DNA of 64,000 bases from Hoplostethus atlanticus. Lineage: Eukaryota; Chordata; Actinopteri; Trachichthyiformes; Trachichthyidae. Every line of letters begins with the position of its first letter. Within the stretch, counting starts at the first letter, position 1. Position numbers and translations under genes: made by a program. This document shows positions 25,124 through 37,290 of this stretch, one piece after another. The stretch lies in assembly GCA_034670405.1 (NCBI GenBank), contig JAXDDX010000054.1, positions 124,001 to 188,000 on the forward strand. The letters run 5' to 3'. Below the pieces are notes generated by a model. It worked only from the letters and a program-made list of their open reading frames with translations. It was not told the origin of the DNA and did not search any database.

Positions 25124-28100
25124 AGAGCACCGGAAGCGCTGTGCAGTGAAACACTTGGCGGCGGTAGCACCCTCTGGCTGGCAGGGTCCTCTGATTAATG
25201 AGTTATCCTAGCCTCGTAGCCCGGGACGGGCGAGAGGCCACGCATCTGTGTGTCACTCAGGTCTGACACCTTCTCCCAGCCCGGCTGCCAGCCGCTCGCC
25301 AAGGGATTTTCCAGATGTTCCAAGGTTTTCACGCACAGCACAAGGGGCCACCGTCCCCGAAACACCATCCTGACATTGCGATTGTGACACTTGTGAGCAC
25401 ATCAAATAAAGTTTTCAGCAAACTTCAGAGTATGTTTTAAAAAAAAAACAGGTTGCTACTAGCTTCCATTTTAAAAGTGCTATAGCGGGGGAATGCATTA
25501 TCAGTTTCAAATGCTGCTTTGGCTACCGTGATGCAGCTGTTTTTAAGGCTCACGTGTCTGTGATCAAACATGTTCAGTTTGACAGCAGAAGAGATTAATT
25601 TCTGTTGTTGGCTTGACTGGCATGTCTCAGGAAGACGGAGGAAGCTGTTATTTCACCCGGTTAGCATCAATTCTTTCTGCGCCACATTAATCAGTTAGAG
25701 TTTAAGGTACAAGGGCTGCCCTTGCGGGTATCAAGTATCAGTGGTGTATGATAAAAGTTCAGCAAGCAAAGCTGATATAGTGTTGTTCTCCCCAAAGGGA
25801 GGATCATTTATAAACCTTGTCCTCGGCTGCCTTTTCCATGTGTACAAGCTTTGCAATGGAGCCACCGCCACCAACCAGGCAAATGTACATGTTGATGCCA
25901 TTTTTATAATCTCTGTTTTTTTTTTCCCTTATTTCCCTCAAATAAAAGGCGGGGGGGGGAAATCTTAATGGAATTCAGCCAAGGCATTGGATTATAAATG
26001 AGGTCTGCGCCAGGCTTCATAACGTTATTTAGATTCCTGTGTACAGAGACCCGTGTTCCAACTCCCATCAGCAGTGCGACAGAATCAAATGTGAATATAA
26101 GCTGATATAGGGAAATTGGTTTGTAATGTGCTGATGCTTTGGAGACCCCCCGTGCAAAGGCAAAAGGCAGCAATTCCTTGACACGTGCAGAGTGATGTTT
26201 TAATTACTTGAATTGGAATGATAACAGCCACCCCTCCTGTCCCAGAGTGAAACAAATTAATAGGGTTACTGAGCAAAATCACCTCATATTTCTCCAGGAA
26301 TGCTTCGTTTTTATTTTTTTGTACAATGTGGCGTTTCCACCTGTCCTTAGTTTTTTTTCCCCTGGGGTTTGAAATTTTGAGACATCTGGCTCCTTAAAGG
26401 GATAGCCGTTTTTAATGTGGCATTTACCAACATGGACCAGGGTGGCATCGCGTCCTTCAGTACCGCGACCGTGAGGAACTCTGACAGAAACGAGAGCGAT
26501 GAGTGAAGATGAGTGTGAGTAATGTGTGTATTCAGTCTAGTCTCGCAGATGGGAGACCTTTTAGCATGTCATTGGTCTCTCGCTATGCGACATAATGAAT
26601 ATGTGTCCACACCAAAATGGCTCAAAACGCACCCTTCTAACTTCTGAAGACTTTCCACGCGGCATAAAGATGTTGCTATCTTTGGACCATATGCTGAATT
26701 AAAAAAAAGCGGTGATGGCCGTTGCTTTTCCCAGCGCTCTGTAATTTGTCGACATCGGTTACAAGTGGCTTGTTTTTTTGGTTTGCATTCTTTCCTGCTT
26801 TCCTGCGTGACCGGGCGTCAAGACGCTCGTTACAGTGACTCGTCACTCGCTTGTCCCGAGATGTCGCGTGGCGTTGTCCGACACTCGGGTGACTCAGGGG
26901 GCTTACAGTGACAGACAACCGCTCAACATACCCCGTGACTAATGATAAACAACAGTTAACGGCGAGTGTTTTATCAGTAGAGTGGGGGGTCTCAACACAG
27001 ACAAAGCTGGACTACCTGCTGAGTCTATCACAGAAATGACTCTTCAAAGTGGATGACAAGCTACGATGAAGGCTGGCTGCAAAACAAAAAAATTCTAAAA
27101 TCAATCATGACATCTCTCGTCACTCACTGGTTTTAATCATGTGTGATTGTATTTAGAGGTTTGCGCCTGAAATACAAACATGGTAAAAACTGCAGTTTGA
27201 AAATGGGAGGTGGCACCGTCAACGTTCATGTCATCCAAGGATTCTTTATGAGACAAACTGTAGATTTTCCCGACGAGACACAGAGGATACACAAAACATT
27301 TTGGCCTATAACAATACTGGCATGTGTGGACCCTGGGGCAATTTGGCCACTATTACTAGGACATGTAACTTCTCATCAGTGACAACAGCAGAAGCTCTAG
27401 CCATATTTACTAGCCTCTGCACTTTGGCATCCCTTTTTTGCTGTATGTTGATAAAGGAAGTGGTATGACATGTCTTGAGCTGTTGTACAGAGATACAAGA
27501 CTTGTCGTTTTTTTTTTCCCACCTTGCTTGCTACAAGGTTTAACTCAGGGGAATTTTTAAAACATCACCTGTAGTGGTTGCCTCACATTGTGCACTTCAG
27601 AGACTGCTCCCTAGCAAGGAAGCTCGCAGTTTTACTCTGCAGTTCCAACCCAATTCTCGCGCTCAACTGCATAACGTGCAGACTGAATAGGCTAGATGTC
27701 TAATCCATCCATTACATGTAATTGAGATTGAAACGCTGCATTAAAGCCGGTCTGTAGGATTGAGCTCAGAGACGAAAATTGCGGGGATTAGAAAAATCTC
27801 AACTATATATATGTACATTCTCACATTTTTCCACTGTGGGCAAATGCTGCAGAAAGTCCCTCAGTAGAGCATCTAAAATTACCTTGTTAATCGTTTACCA
27901 GCTGCGGACTAGCTTTCTGCACATCTCACTGACACGGGAAGAAAAAAGGGATGTTAAAGGGGTCAAAACAAGCTGGATGGTTTTTCAGGGCCATGTGTCT
28001 AATGGCTGGGTTTTTAATGAGAAGAGGCTATGGCGCCGGATTTAGAAACGCAGTGACAGCCAGTCACAGGGAAGCAACCGCCCCCCCCAACACCTCCCCA

Positions 28101-31100
28101 ACTCCACCACCACCAAAAACTGCACTACAATCATTTGTTGTCATGATGCAGAATATGTTCCAACTAATAGCAGCAGAGAAAACTGCTAGTCAAAGCCCCT
28201 TCCAATGTCTCTTTTTCTAAAGATGTCAGCTTTTTGTCAGCGATGTGCTTATGACTTATTAGCCAGGCAAATGCAAATATGTACCCCCCCAGTTGCCAAT
28301 GAGGCATGAGAATAACAGATACCATGTCAGATACCATACCTAACCTGAAAATTATCACTGCACAGCAGAGCAAAATTATACTAAAAAAAAGTCAAGGCAA
28401 TCTCCTGAAAGATCACACAGTGAAGCGATGAAACGAGAGAGCATATTGTGGATCCCAAGGGTAATACACATTGCAAATGGACAACCCACTTTGATACTTT
28501 TGTCAATCCCCCCAAGGAGCACAACCACGGCGCACTGTAGAAGAGTGTGACTGTAGCTATTTGATGCACTTACACTGTGATATCTCCAAAATACGTACAT
28601 GTGCCTGCAGAGCTGTCGCGGTATAGGAGATCGTTCTCTTCTTCTCGTGTTCCTCTACAGTAGATGGACCCTTGATAAAGTCAGGATGTTCAATCATGAG
28701 ACTCATTGAAATCAGTCATGAATATTGCATGCCTGTGAAATACCACTGCACGAGTCTCGCAACACTGATGGGTGTCTCAGATGACTTAGTACGAGAGTGA
28801 ATTTGCACCACTCGTAGTTTTTGCTGAGGGGGGGACCGGCGGAATCATCAGCCCAAACGCTGAACTCATCAGATGGGGTCTGCGGCTTCACCTCCTTTTT
28901 TTTTTTACCCAGGAGCGGCCCGTCTTCTTTATCTCATCATATATTTCAATCACTAGAGGGGGCTTTTAGGAGGATTTTTTTTTTGTGCTGCAGCAAAGGC
29001 TTGACCCTCATCAGTGCCGTCAAGCCTTTTCTCTTCATCAAAAATCACCGATGGGTCTCGTTACGACTGTTGGCGATCCGCTCCGTTATCGGCCACATTT
29101 CATTCAGCATGGAAAGTTAGCAAATGACAGCATCACATGACTGTACATGCTACTAACCAACTCTTTATCATAACACGATAGCAGAAGTGAAGGGAACACA
29201 ATGAGGATCTAACTGCCAGTCTGTTAGATGATCAGGTTCCCCCCAATGGTAGACATGATTGTTATCAGAGGTCCAATCCCCCTGGCCCGCCACACTTGGA
29301 CACATACACTTACATACCCGTCTTGGATAAATACGCCATGGGTAATTATAGCAGAGAAGTGTGTCTTGGTGGAGCTGTCAGAGCAGTAATTGCTGGAGGG
29401 ACAGTAGACTATCGAGAGGCGAATCACACTGGAAGTGCAACACAGTGGCGAGTGACTTTGATGAGATGGAAAGGGGTGAGAGATGGAGGTTATCGTCCAA
29501 CCCCCTTCTCATATCTTGCATGTTGTGAAGAAAGGTTGTCTATTTAACATGAGATACGCCGAGTGTTTTAGAAAAAGGGCACGGTAAATACTTGTGTTAC
29601 CTTGATTGTGAAGCGATGGCCCTTTTTTCCCCCTCTCCATCATTTTCTCTCGCCCTTAGTTTTTGAGGAGGATGGTCGTGCCAGAGTATTTAGTCTTGAG
29701 GGGTATTACAGTGCACTTGTCCAGGCTTAGAAAGGTAACATCCATACCTGTATCACATCAAACACGAGACGAAAAACACCTCTCATCTTGTTAGAAGAAA
29801 TTACCAAGGGTAAATGTGTGCACTAGTGTGCTCACTCAGCTTTGCTGTCATGAATTGCCAATTTCTCTGCCAGCAGCCTTGAAAAAAAATAGGAAAGGAT
29901 TGAACTCGAGCCAAAAATGGGATTTTAATTTCTTAGAAATTCCCATCTGTTTTTGCATGTGTGTATGGGAAGTGGAAGGAGAGAGGGGGGTATAAGGGGA
30001 GGAGAGAGTGAGGGATGAGAGGGCAGGAGAAAGAATACTATATACAATAAAGAGAGAGCTGAAATCATGACTTTCAAATGAACAGCAAGCTTCTCCTCCT
30101 GGAGATTGCTTGTGAAAATTACTAGTCATAATGTCATCAGAAAATCAATGGGGAATATAAAGGTAATCATAACTGTACAGTGTGTGAGCTGCGGCCAAAT
30201 TGCCACTCTGTTTGCCACTTTTCCCTCCGCAGATAATTGCACTGGACAACCTGAATCAACTCTATTCAAGCCGAAACACTTTACATACACATATCTACCC
30301 ATGCCATGGAGCTAATTGCATTTCAAAAAAGATATTGTACCGGTACACCGAATATTGATTGAATGCTAAACATGCAATCTGCGAGAGTAGAGTAAGCAAA
30401 TAACTAATTTGATATCAATCATCATGATGCGGAGGTTTTTGAGTGGGCCCTCCTGTCACAACATAGTTTGAATTAAGATATGAAAGTCACTGCATGGTTA
30501 GCTTTAAAATCCGTCAAAATATCTCAATTGTTGGCTTTTATGAGGAGAAAATGAACTTAATTGAAAGTGGCATACAATTGGCCGCCATTAACCTAGCGTG
30601 AAATTTGTCCTCGGCTATCCTGGGCAACAGTGAGCACCGACTTTGCCTTATTATCGTCTGAGTGGATGGAGGATTTGTAATTGGTTATGACCATTATGAC
30701 AAGAGGTGGCCGCTCACCGGCCAGATATCACAGGCAACTGGAGATGGGGCAGTTTCAGTAGCATTCAAAATATTGGACAAATGGGTAAATGAATTGATCA
30801 AAACTTTAGAACTGTGCTTTTACTTTATCAATTGGAGGATGTGAAGTATGTGAAACGTAACGTGGAGCAACATTAATATATGAATATATGATATATGAAG
30901 ACTATCAATTCCATAACTGCAATATTGTCTTAGGCAGTAGTAACAGGTACATCTCAAAACGTCACTAGCCCATGAGAAAATGAAGTAATAGGTACGTGGT
31001 TGATATTATCTGCCGACCTTACTACCTTACTACCTTGTTGTTTTAACCTTTCTTATCTTTTTAATCTTTCTGATGCACTCATGCAACCCTAATGGTGGTA

Positions 31101-31900
31101 ATGCACAAATAGAGAAAACACTGACACTGGTTCTGAAATAAGCATGAACTTTCTGTCTTGTTTTGCAATTTAGGTAGGAGAAATGGTTTATAGAAGGGAA
31201 TAGATTTAACAGAAAAAGGATTGACAGAAGTTAATAACTAATCTATGACAATAACTCAATAATACAATACAATCATATGGGCTTAAGGTGAAGCCATGTC
31301 CAGTTTGGTTACTTGAACAATCAGTTGATGATGCCTGTCCCTCGCTGTACCCAGGGGTGACACAATCATTTCAGCATATCCTTGGCATTTCATTTTCTAC
31401 TATGCAAAGCCATCGCATCTCTTTCCCAGCCTTTCTGGCTGAATGCTGTAAAGTTATGGTGTTTTAGGAATGATTGAATCTTATAGGAAAGCTATATGTC
31501 TCCATAGACCTACGTTCCCCGCTATAGTAATGTGGATGTGTACTGTATGTCTAGAGAGCTTAGATAGGAAAGCGTGTCCCCATCTTCAAATCCCTTTTAT
31601 CTACACAGATAGAATCAGAACATTGTCAAAGCGTATTGTTCCTTGTGAGGCATTAGTATATCTAGCAACGCGTGCTATGTGTGCTGTTGTGCCTCTTGAA
31701 ATCGTCTTGGACTACAACTGATATTTGACTTAAAAGAATGAAATAAACATTAGATTTTTTTGGGGAAAGGACATATAAAGCTATTGTATAAAATTCTTAA
31801 TTGTCCACAACGTAATTCACATCAAGTAGATCTCAGGTGGCTATAGAGTTTGCTTCGGAGCTACTTCCTGCCTTGCCTTTTTGTGTTTCATCAGAGCTAA
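25124..31900. other. Noncoding stretch, nothing specific
   Basis: Almost 7 kb of single-copy AT-rich sequence with only short A, T, C and G runs. TCACTAGAGGGGGC at 28950-28963 resembles a CTCF core with about two mismatches. Short open frames on both strands show no domains. Confidence 0.45.
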
Positions 31901-34384
31901 CTTTGCCTGTTTAATCAAGCAGCGCCGTTCCCTTTCTGCAGCATGCCAACTTATTACTGGAGACACTTGTAGCAGCACTCAACAAACATCATATTTTCAC
32001 ACATGGGCGCCAATAATTGTGAGCTCCACAAAGCATGGGCGTCTTGTTGTGGCGGGGGCCTTGCCGAATTGCAGCTGCCGCCGCGCCGCCCCACCCGCCT
32101 CCCGCCACGCGGAAGAAGGATTCTGTTTGTACGGAGAGAGATGAAGGGGGGCGCCTCGCTGTCACAGAAACCTAACCATCTCTGATTGCATTCTTCAAAT
32201 GGTGCATTTTCATATGCTGTTGTTTTGAACAGATGTGTTGTTTGGAGCAGATAAGAGGTAAAAGCGTGATGTGTACATGCATGATACCCTGCCTTTTAAT
32301 GCTCTCTCTCTGAATCTCTCTCTTCTTCTTCCCCTCCTCCCTCGTCTCTCTCACAACAGGTACCGTGCTCCGTTCTCTTGTTTATTTTGTTAGGGCGGCT
32401 TATGAGTTGGAGCCTTTGAAATGGAAACTTCATGCACACTCCTTTCCTCCAGACCGCCTTGAAGTAGGCTTTTGTTCAATTTCAGGCCTTATTCTCTTTC
32501 CATGATAATCAAGCAATACACAAGGCGGGTTCTTCTGCGATACCCTCTACGGACCTACACGTCTTCAGCACATAATCTAACGCACGGATCCTAACGGGTA
32601 CTATAAATAAAATGCTCTACTCGCGGGATTAGTCCGTTGCTTGACTGATAGATGGCATTGGAAGGTAAACAAGACGAGAAACGACGTACGGTTTCTCCTC
32701 CTCCTCCTCCTCGAAAGTGCCGCCTTTCCCCTCCACGCGTGCCACTCTTCATTTCCTCCCCCTCCTGTTCAACTACCGGGGGGGGGGGGGGAGCAACAGA
32801 CGGCATTCAATCATCGCAGGACCTGATAGCTGTAAATTGTATTCGTGTGCTGGAAAATGCATAATCAAGAGCGGTGCTTTTCTTATTCATAATCTTCTCG
32901 GTGACTCCCGTCGCTGAATGCGTTCACACTCAGGGTCCTAGTCGTCGGGAGGAAGGGGGGGGAGGAAGGAAACAGTGTGTGATTACAGACGATGCTTCGA
33001 GCACTTGCAGGAATGCAGTGATCCCCCCCTCTCCCCTCCCAGTCGTCCTTGTTTTCTTAGTGTTCATTATTAATGGGTCGGCACGACATGTCCAGAGGAT
33101 GCATTTTTCTGCATGACCCCGTTGCTATTATTTGTCCGAAGAAGTCTTTGTTGCCCCGGTTTAGACTATATGTTCAGCGTAAGCACACTGTTCACCTGGC
33201 TGGATCAGGGAAATGTTATATGCTTGAGGCAACATAGTCTCTGTGGTTTTTTTTCTTTTGCCCTTGTGGCTAAATGTGGGAATTCCCTGTTAGTCAAGGC
33301 TTCATGTGGACATACATGACCCCCTGTTGGGAGACATTAGAAGGCTGTACTGCCTCCTCTTTGCCACAAAAAATGATTTTGGAATATGTCAGAGTCAGAG
33401 AGCAGGATTTGTGTTAATGAGAAATTGAGCGCACTAACGGGGCCACAGCAGACTCGTCATGCGCGCTGTTGTGCATCCTAGTTATTCATAGTACTGCACA
33501 ATTTTGTTCCAATTTTGCAAACTATTGGACACATATACATATTGTAAACCTTTGCATGTTTTCCATTTCAGTAGCAACTGTGAGTCTGCATACACCTCTG
33601 TAATGAATGTACCATATTGCATTATTTGTTTTTGCCCCAATTTAGAAGTTTTCATAGATAAAGTTTATTTAACCAGTGGTGCAATTCTTGAAAATTGCCA
33701 ATGTGCAGTTTGTCTAAAATGGTGCCTGACAATTACTCATTCATCTTGCCAAAGTGTTCCCTTTTCACTCATTCATGCTACCTCAGTACCTCACTTCATT
33801 CAACTCCCAGGCAGGTATACCCTGCAACCCTTTTCCCTCCAAGAGAAACTGGTGTTTTGACACGTTCACGCAGGTTGGTAGAGAGGTTGTTGTCTTGTCT
33901 GTCTTGGTTTATGACCAAATGAGGAACAGATGGGTGGGATCCAGTTTGACTTCACTTAAAAAGCAGAGGCCTTTTGTGTGGTGTGGAACTGGAGATAACA
34001 AACGGGAGAGGGTTGGCAAAGTAGATGCCCATCTGTCATGACATATAGGCTAAAGAAGTTTTCCCCCACTAGGATTTATGAGACCGAGGTTTTGCTGTGG
34101 GTGAGAGGGATGGCTGTACGTGGGCACACTCGAAGTTTGTCTCGTGGTCTTTACAGCTCTCTTTTCTAAGTGGGAAGTTGGACTGTCCTCTCGTCACAGT
34201 ACATTCCCGTTCTACTCCTTTTTCTTTGCCTTCTGCCTCTTCTGTCCTCTTGACCTGTCTTATTTCTGATAGCTTTAACCTTATTTCTTCTTCCTCCTGA
34301 ACAGTAATAGCATGGAAAACAATAGGCAAGGCACTCAGGGGCAGAAATAATCAAAATAGAGAAGGGAGCTTCCAGTAATGCAAA
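31901..34384. other. Noncoding stretch; small GC-rich patch near 32.1 kb
   Basis: A GC-rich patch with several CpG lies at about 32040-32150. A CTC-rich tract occurs at 32697-32712 and a G14 run at 32778-32791. The remainder is AT-rich and unremarkable. Confidence 0.45.
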
Positions 34385-35135
34385 AATATCAATATTTATT
34401 GGGTACCTGAAGTCCCAATTTTACAAAAGCACTAAGATAATGATGGCTGTAAATATAAAGTATATAAAGGGTGTACTGTATATGATACGATAAATGTGGG
34501 GAAGCTGGTAAATGTACACATTCCTGGTTAACTTGAGTGGAAAACGCTGTCACAGTAGCGAGACTCTCTCAATCCTTCAGTGCTCTACTGATCGCATTTC
34601 TATAACACGTTGATTGCGCATTGTGGCAGATCTGCACCTGAGGGTCTTTTGATGATTTGACTCATATTAGGATATTGACTGTAAAGCATTTGTTGTTGCA
34701 GAGCCGTATTAACAGGTTATGGGCCTCATTGAGTTATGTTACATTTTTAAAATCCCATTTAAAGAATTTAATTGAGAGGCAAGCGTGTTTTGGCGTCAAC
34801 ATCTAGTGCATCCACGATTGGACTAAAATCTAAAACGTCATATCTGCCTATCAGTAGATAAAGTAAAGAGGCGCACACACACCAATACACACCATTCTGG
34901 AGAAAAATGGCCTCATATGCCTCCATCCTCACTCTGTGATGCGGGTCCACCAGGAGGAGGATGCATGAAAACGTACCAAATGCAGAGTCTACCTTTGCCA
35001 ATTTTCTGATGTTTTAGTGTTACATGAATCTCCCGCGTCCCACAGATCTGACAGGACCGAGAGTGTTTGTAAACAGGACCAAGAGCGCTTTTGTAAAATT
35101 GGGGAATGTGTTTTCAGGTACCCAATATTGATATT
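34385..35135. mobile_element. Segment bounded by ~45-bp inverted repeats (putative element)
   Basis: The left arm (34385-34430) contains AATATCAATATT, then GGGTACCTGAA, then CCAATTTTACAAAAGC. The right arm (35087-35135) contains the reverse complement of all three blocks in the same order, with a 4-nt insertion in the left arm and several mismatches and extra bases between the last two blocks. About 39 positions match, far beyond chance. The 656-bp interior has no transposase. A terminal-inverted-repeat MITE is one reading, but I see no target-site duplication or family resemblance. An inverted duplication of an unknown motif is the alternative. Confidence 0.4.
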
Positions 35136-35257
35136 CTTCCTCCTGTTCTCCTTTCCCTGTCCTCTCCACTTTCCTCCTTGGAGAGGTCGTCTCTTAGCTC
35201 TTTGCCAGGCATTCACTCCTGAGATTACCTCTTCATTTACACACCCATGCAGACCCT

Positions 35258-35340
35258 CCCCCCCCCCCCCCCCCCCACACAAGCACACATGCACACATGC
35301 ACACATGCACACATGCACACATGCACAAATGCACACGCAC
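35258..35340. repeat. C19 run plus ACACATGC octamer tandem repeat
   Basis: Nineteen C at 35258-35276 are followed by about seven copies of the 8-bp unit ACACATGC with small variants (35284-35340). The repeats keep several frames open on both strands, giving spurious 142- and 154-codon frames. Confidence 0.9.
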
Positions 35341-36760
35341 AGTGCGCCACCGCTACCCAGAGCTCCAGCAGGCATTTTGTCCTTCAAACCAGCATCTCGC
35401 ATTTCAGCTTTATTCAATCTCCCAGCCGTGCCTAAAGAGTTGCACCACGTTGCACAACTGCTGGCCTTGCTTCGAGGTTGATAATATCACCCCTAGCCCG
35501 TTCCCCATCTTAATACCCTCAAAGAACGCTTTGATTCTAATTGGTCTCAGGCCTAAGACGAGATACCTACGAAACGCAGACGAGAGACGAGAGTTCAGCG
35601 ACAATTTTGTTAAAATATTTTCCGCTATTTGAATAACAAACCGTATCAGCTTCCCTGCGCCCGGGCTGCAGATGCACTCCGTCAAGTCAATACATCATGC
35701 CTCCAGAGATAGGTCAGAGCTTATAGTTTTTTATCTGTGCAGTACGGCCAAGAGCAGATTTGCACTGCAGTATATATTTCTATGTAAGAATTGTGGAAGT
35801 GCTGCTATCTGAGAGGTATCATCAGACACTGGTATTATAAAGGTAAACAACTATTGTAGGATTTAATGTGTGTTTGTGATGGACAAATGCACTGAGACTG
35901 GATAGGTGACCTCAGAACCAGCTGTTTTCCCCCATCGTACTGTGCAAGCACAAAATGGAATGGCTGTAATTACTATCCCAGCATCACCTCATTGAGCCAT
36001 ACTGCACTAGCGTAGAACACATTGCTAATGTAATCACACTATGCCATACACTGTTATGGAGCAGGGCTTAATGTTGAGTGTGTGTCATTTGAGAGCCCAC
36101 TGCCACAGTAAGAGGTTCTGGATGGTTTATAAAGGCACATGTTTATTGTATCATGCATTAGGGCCATTAGCCCCAGTGCTAGCTGAACCCAGCTGGTTCC
36201 CAGGGTCATTCCTCAATGTGAAATTGAACTGCCTGACATGACTAAAATTGACTCCTCTTAGAACACTCCGAAGCTAATGGATGTCTTGGTAATTGACGTC
36301 GATACCTGAGATTGGGCTAGCGCTCCGCCAGTGGATAAAACAGCACCCATCAAAGGGGCCCATTTTTGTCTTCATATCTTATGTTTAATTTGTCTTTTCA
36401 TATTGCTCTCATGAGTGGGTGTGGGGTGGGATGGAGGGGCGGTGGAGGGGGGGGGTCCTCGTATTTTATTACTCTCGGACAAATTGCCAACCCATCAATT
36501 CCTGCAGTAGATGTGGAGTGTTAACTGGATGATACAGTGAGAGAATTGCTCGTGGTCAGAGGTTAGTCCAATCGTATAATAATAAGATCACTTGAGCTGT
36601 TTTGTCGTCAAGCATAAGAAAAGCTTTCAGTCGCACAAATAAAAGCACACCGTTTTTTTTCAATACCTACCTTACTTTTGAATGACCTAAAAATGCTCCA
36701 GTAAAAAAAGGTGAGTCGTCCCCGTTTTGGAGAGAGGTTGAGACGGAGAGGCCCCCGCAG
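35341..36760. other. Noncoding stretch, nothing specific
   Basis: Single-copy sequence with short G and T runs. No gene or repeat is recognised. Confidence 0.45.
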
Positions 36761-37290
36761 TCGCTGATGTGCCACAATAATATTAATGCTTATGGAGCCC
36801 ATCAACTCTAATTACACCGGCATCGCTTGACGGTACCAAGAGTACTACTGAATATTAATGTCGAGCAATTCTTAATAGCAACGTCACTCCATCAGGTGAA
36901 ATAACATCATTAACAGTGGTGCGTTGGAGAATAGCGATGCGTCCCGGGGTTTTGCCGGGGCTCGGCGAGGCCAGCTGAATGTGCACATTTGGGATACCCT
37001 CCTTCCACCCGAAATTAGATCAGGGTGTGGGGGGGGTTCGTTGTCCTGAAGGTGGGCAACCGTCCTCCTCGTTCTTCCTCCTGATGGGGGGTCAAATTGA
37101 ATCAGTACTTGTATGTTTTTCCTTCATTTAGTCTCACACAAGAGGAGGCCGCTCGCCATTATCATGCAGGGAAACATTTGTTGTCGCTTGATTACGCTAA
37201 TGGGAACGCACACGCGCATATGAAACGTTGAGCGTTATTGAAATTAGGCCTAATTGCTGATGGCATCTCAGGTTAATTTGTATTCCCCCG
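36761..37290. promoter_or_regulatory. Candidate regulatory DNA, TAAT-rich
   Basis: A dense series of ATTAAT, TAATTA, ATTAAC and CATTA words in single-copy DNA. It ends in a perfect 14-bp palindrome, AATTAGGCCTAATT, at 37242-37255. The palindrome presents two inverted homeodomain half-sites. The composition is typical of developmental enhancers, but that is inference. Confidence 0.35.

Noticed and set aside
34768..35001. 77-codon minus-strand open frame with a hydrophobic stretch
   Set aside because: No homologous family is recognised, and it lies inside the inverted-repeat-bounded segment. No splice or promoter support was found.
35017..35481. 154-codon open frame with His/Thr/Cys repeats
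   Set aside because: It depends on the C19 run and the octamer repeat. The other strand is open equally far.
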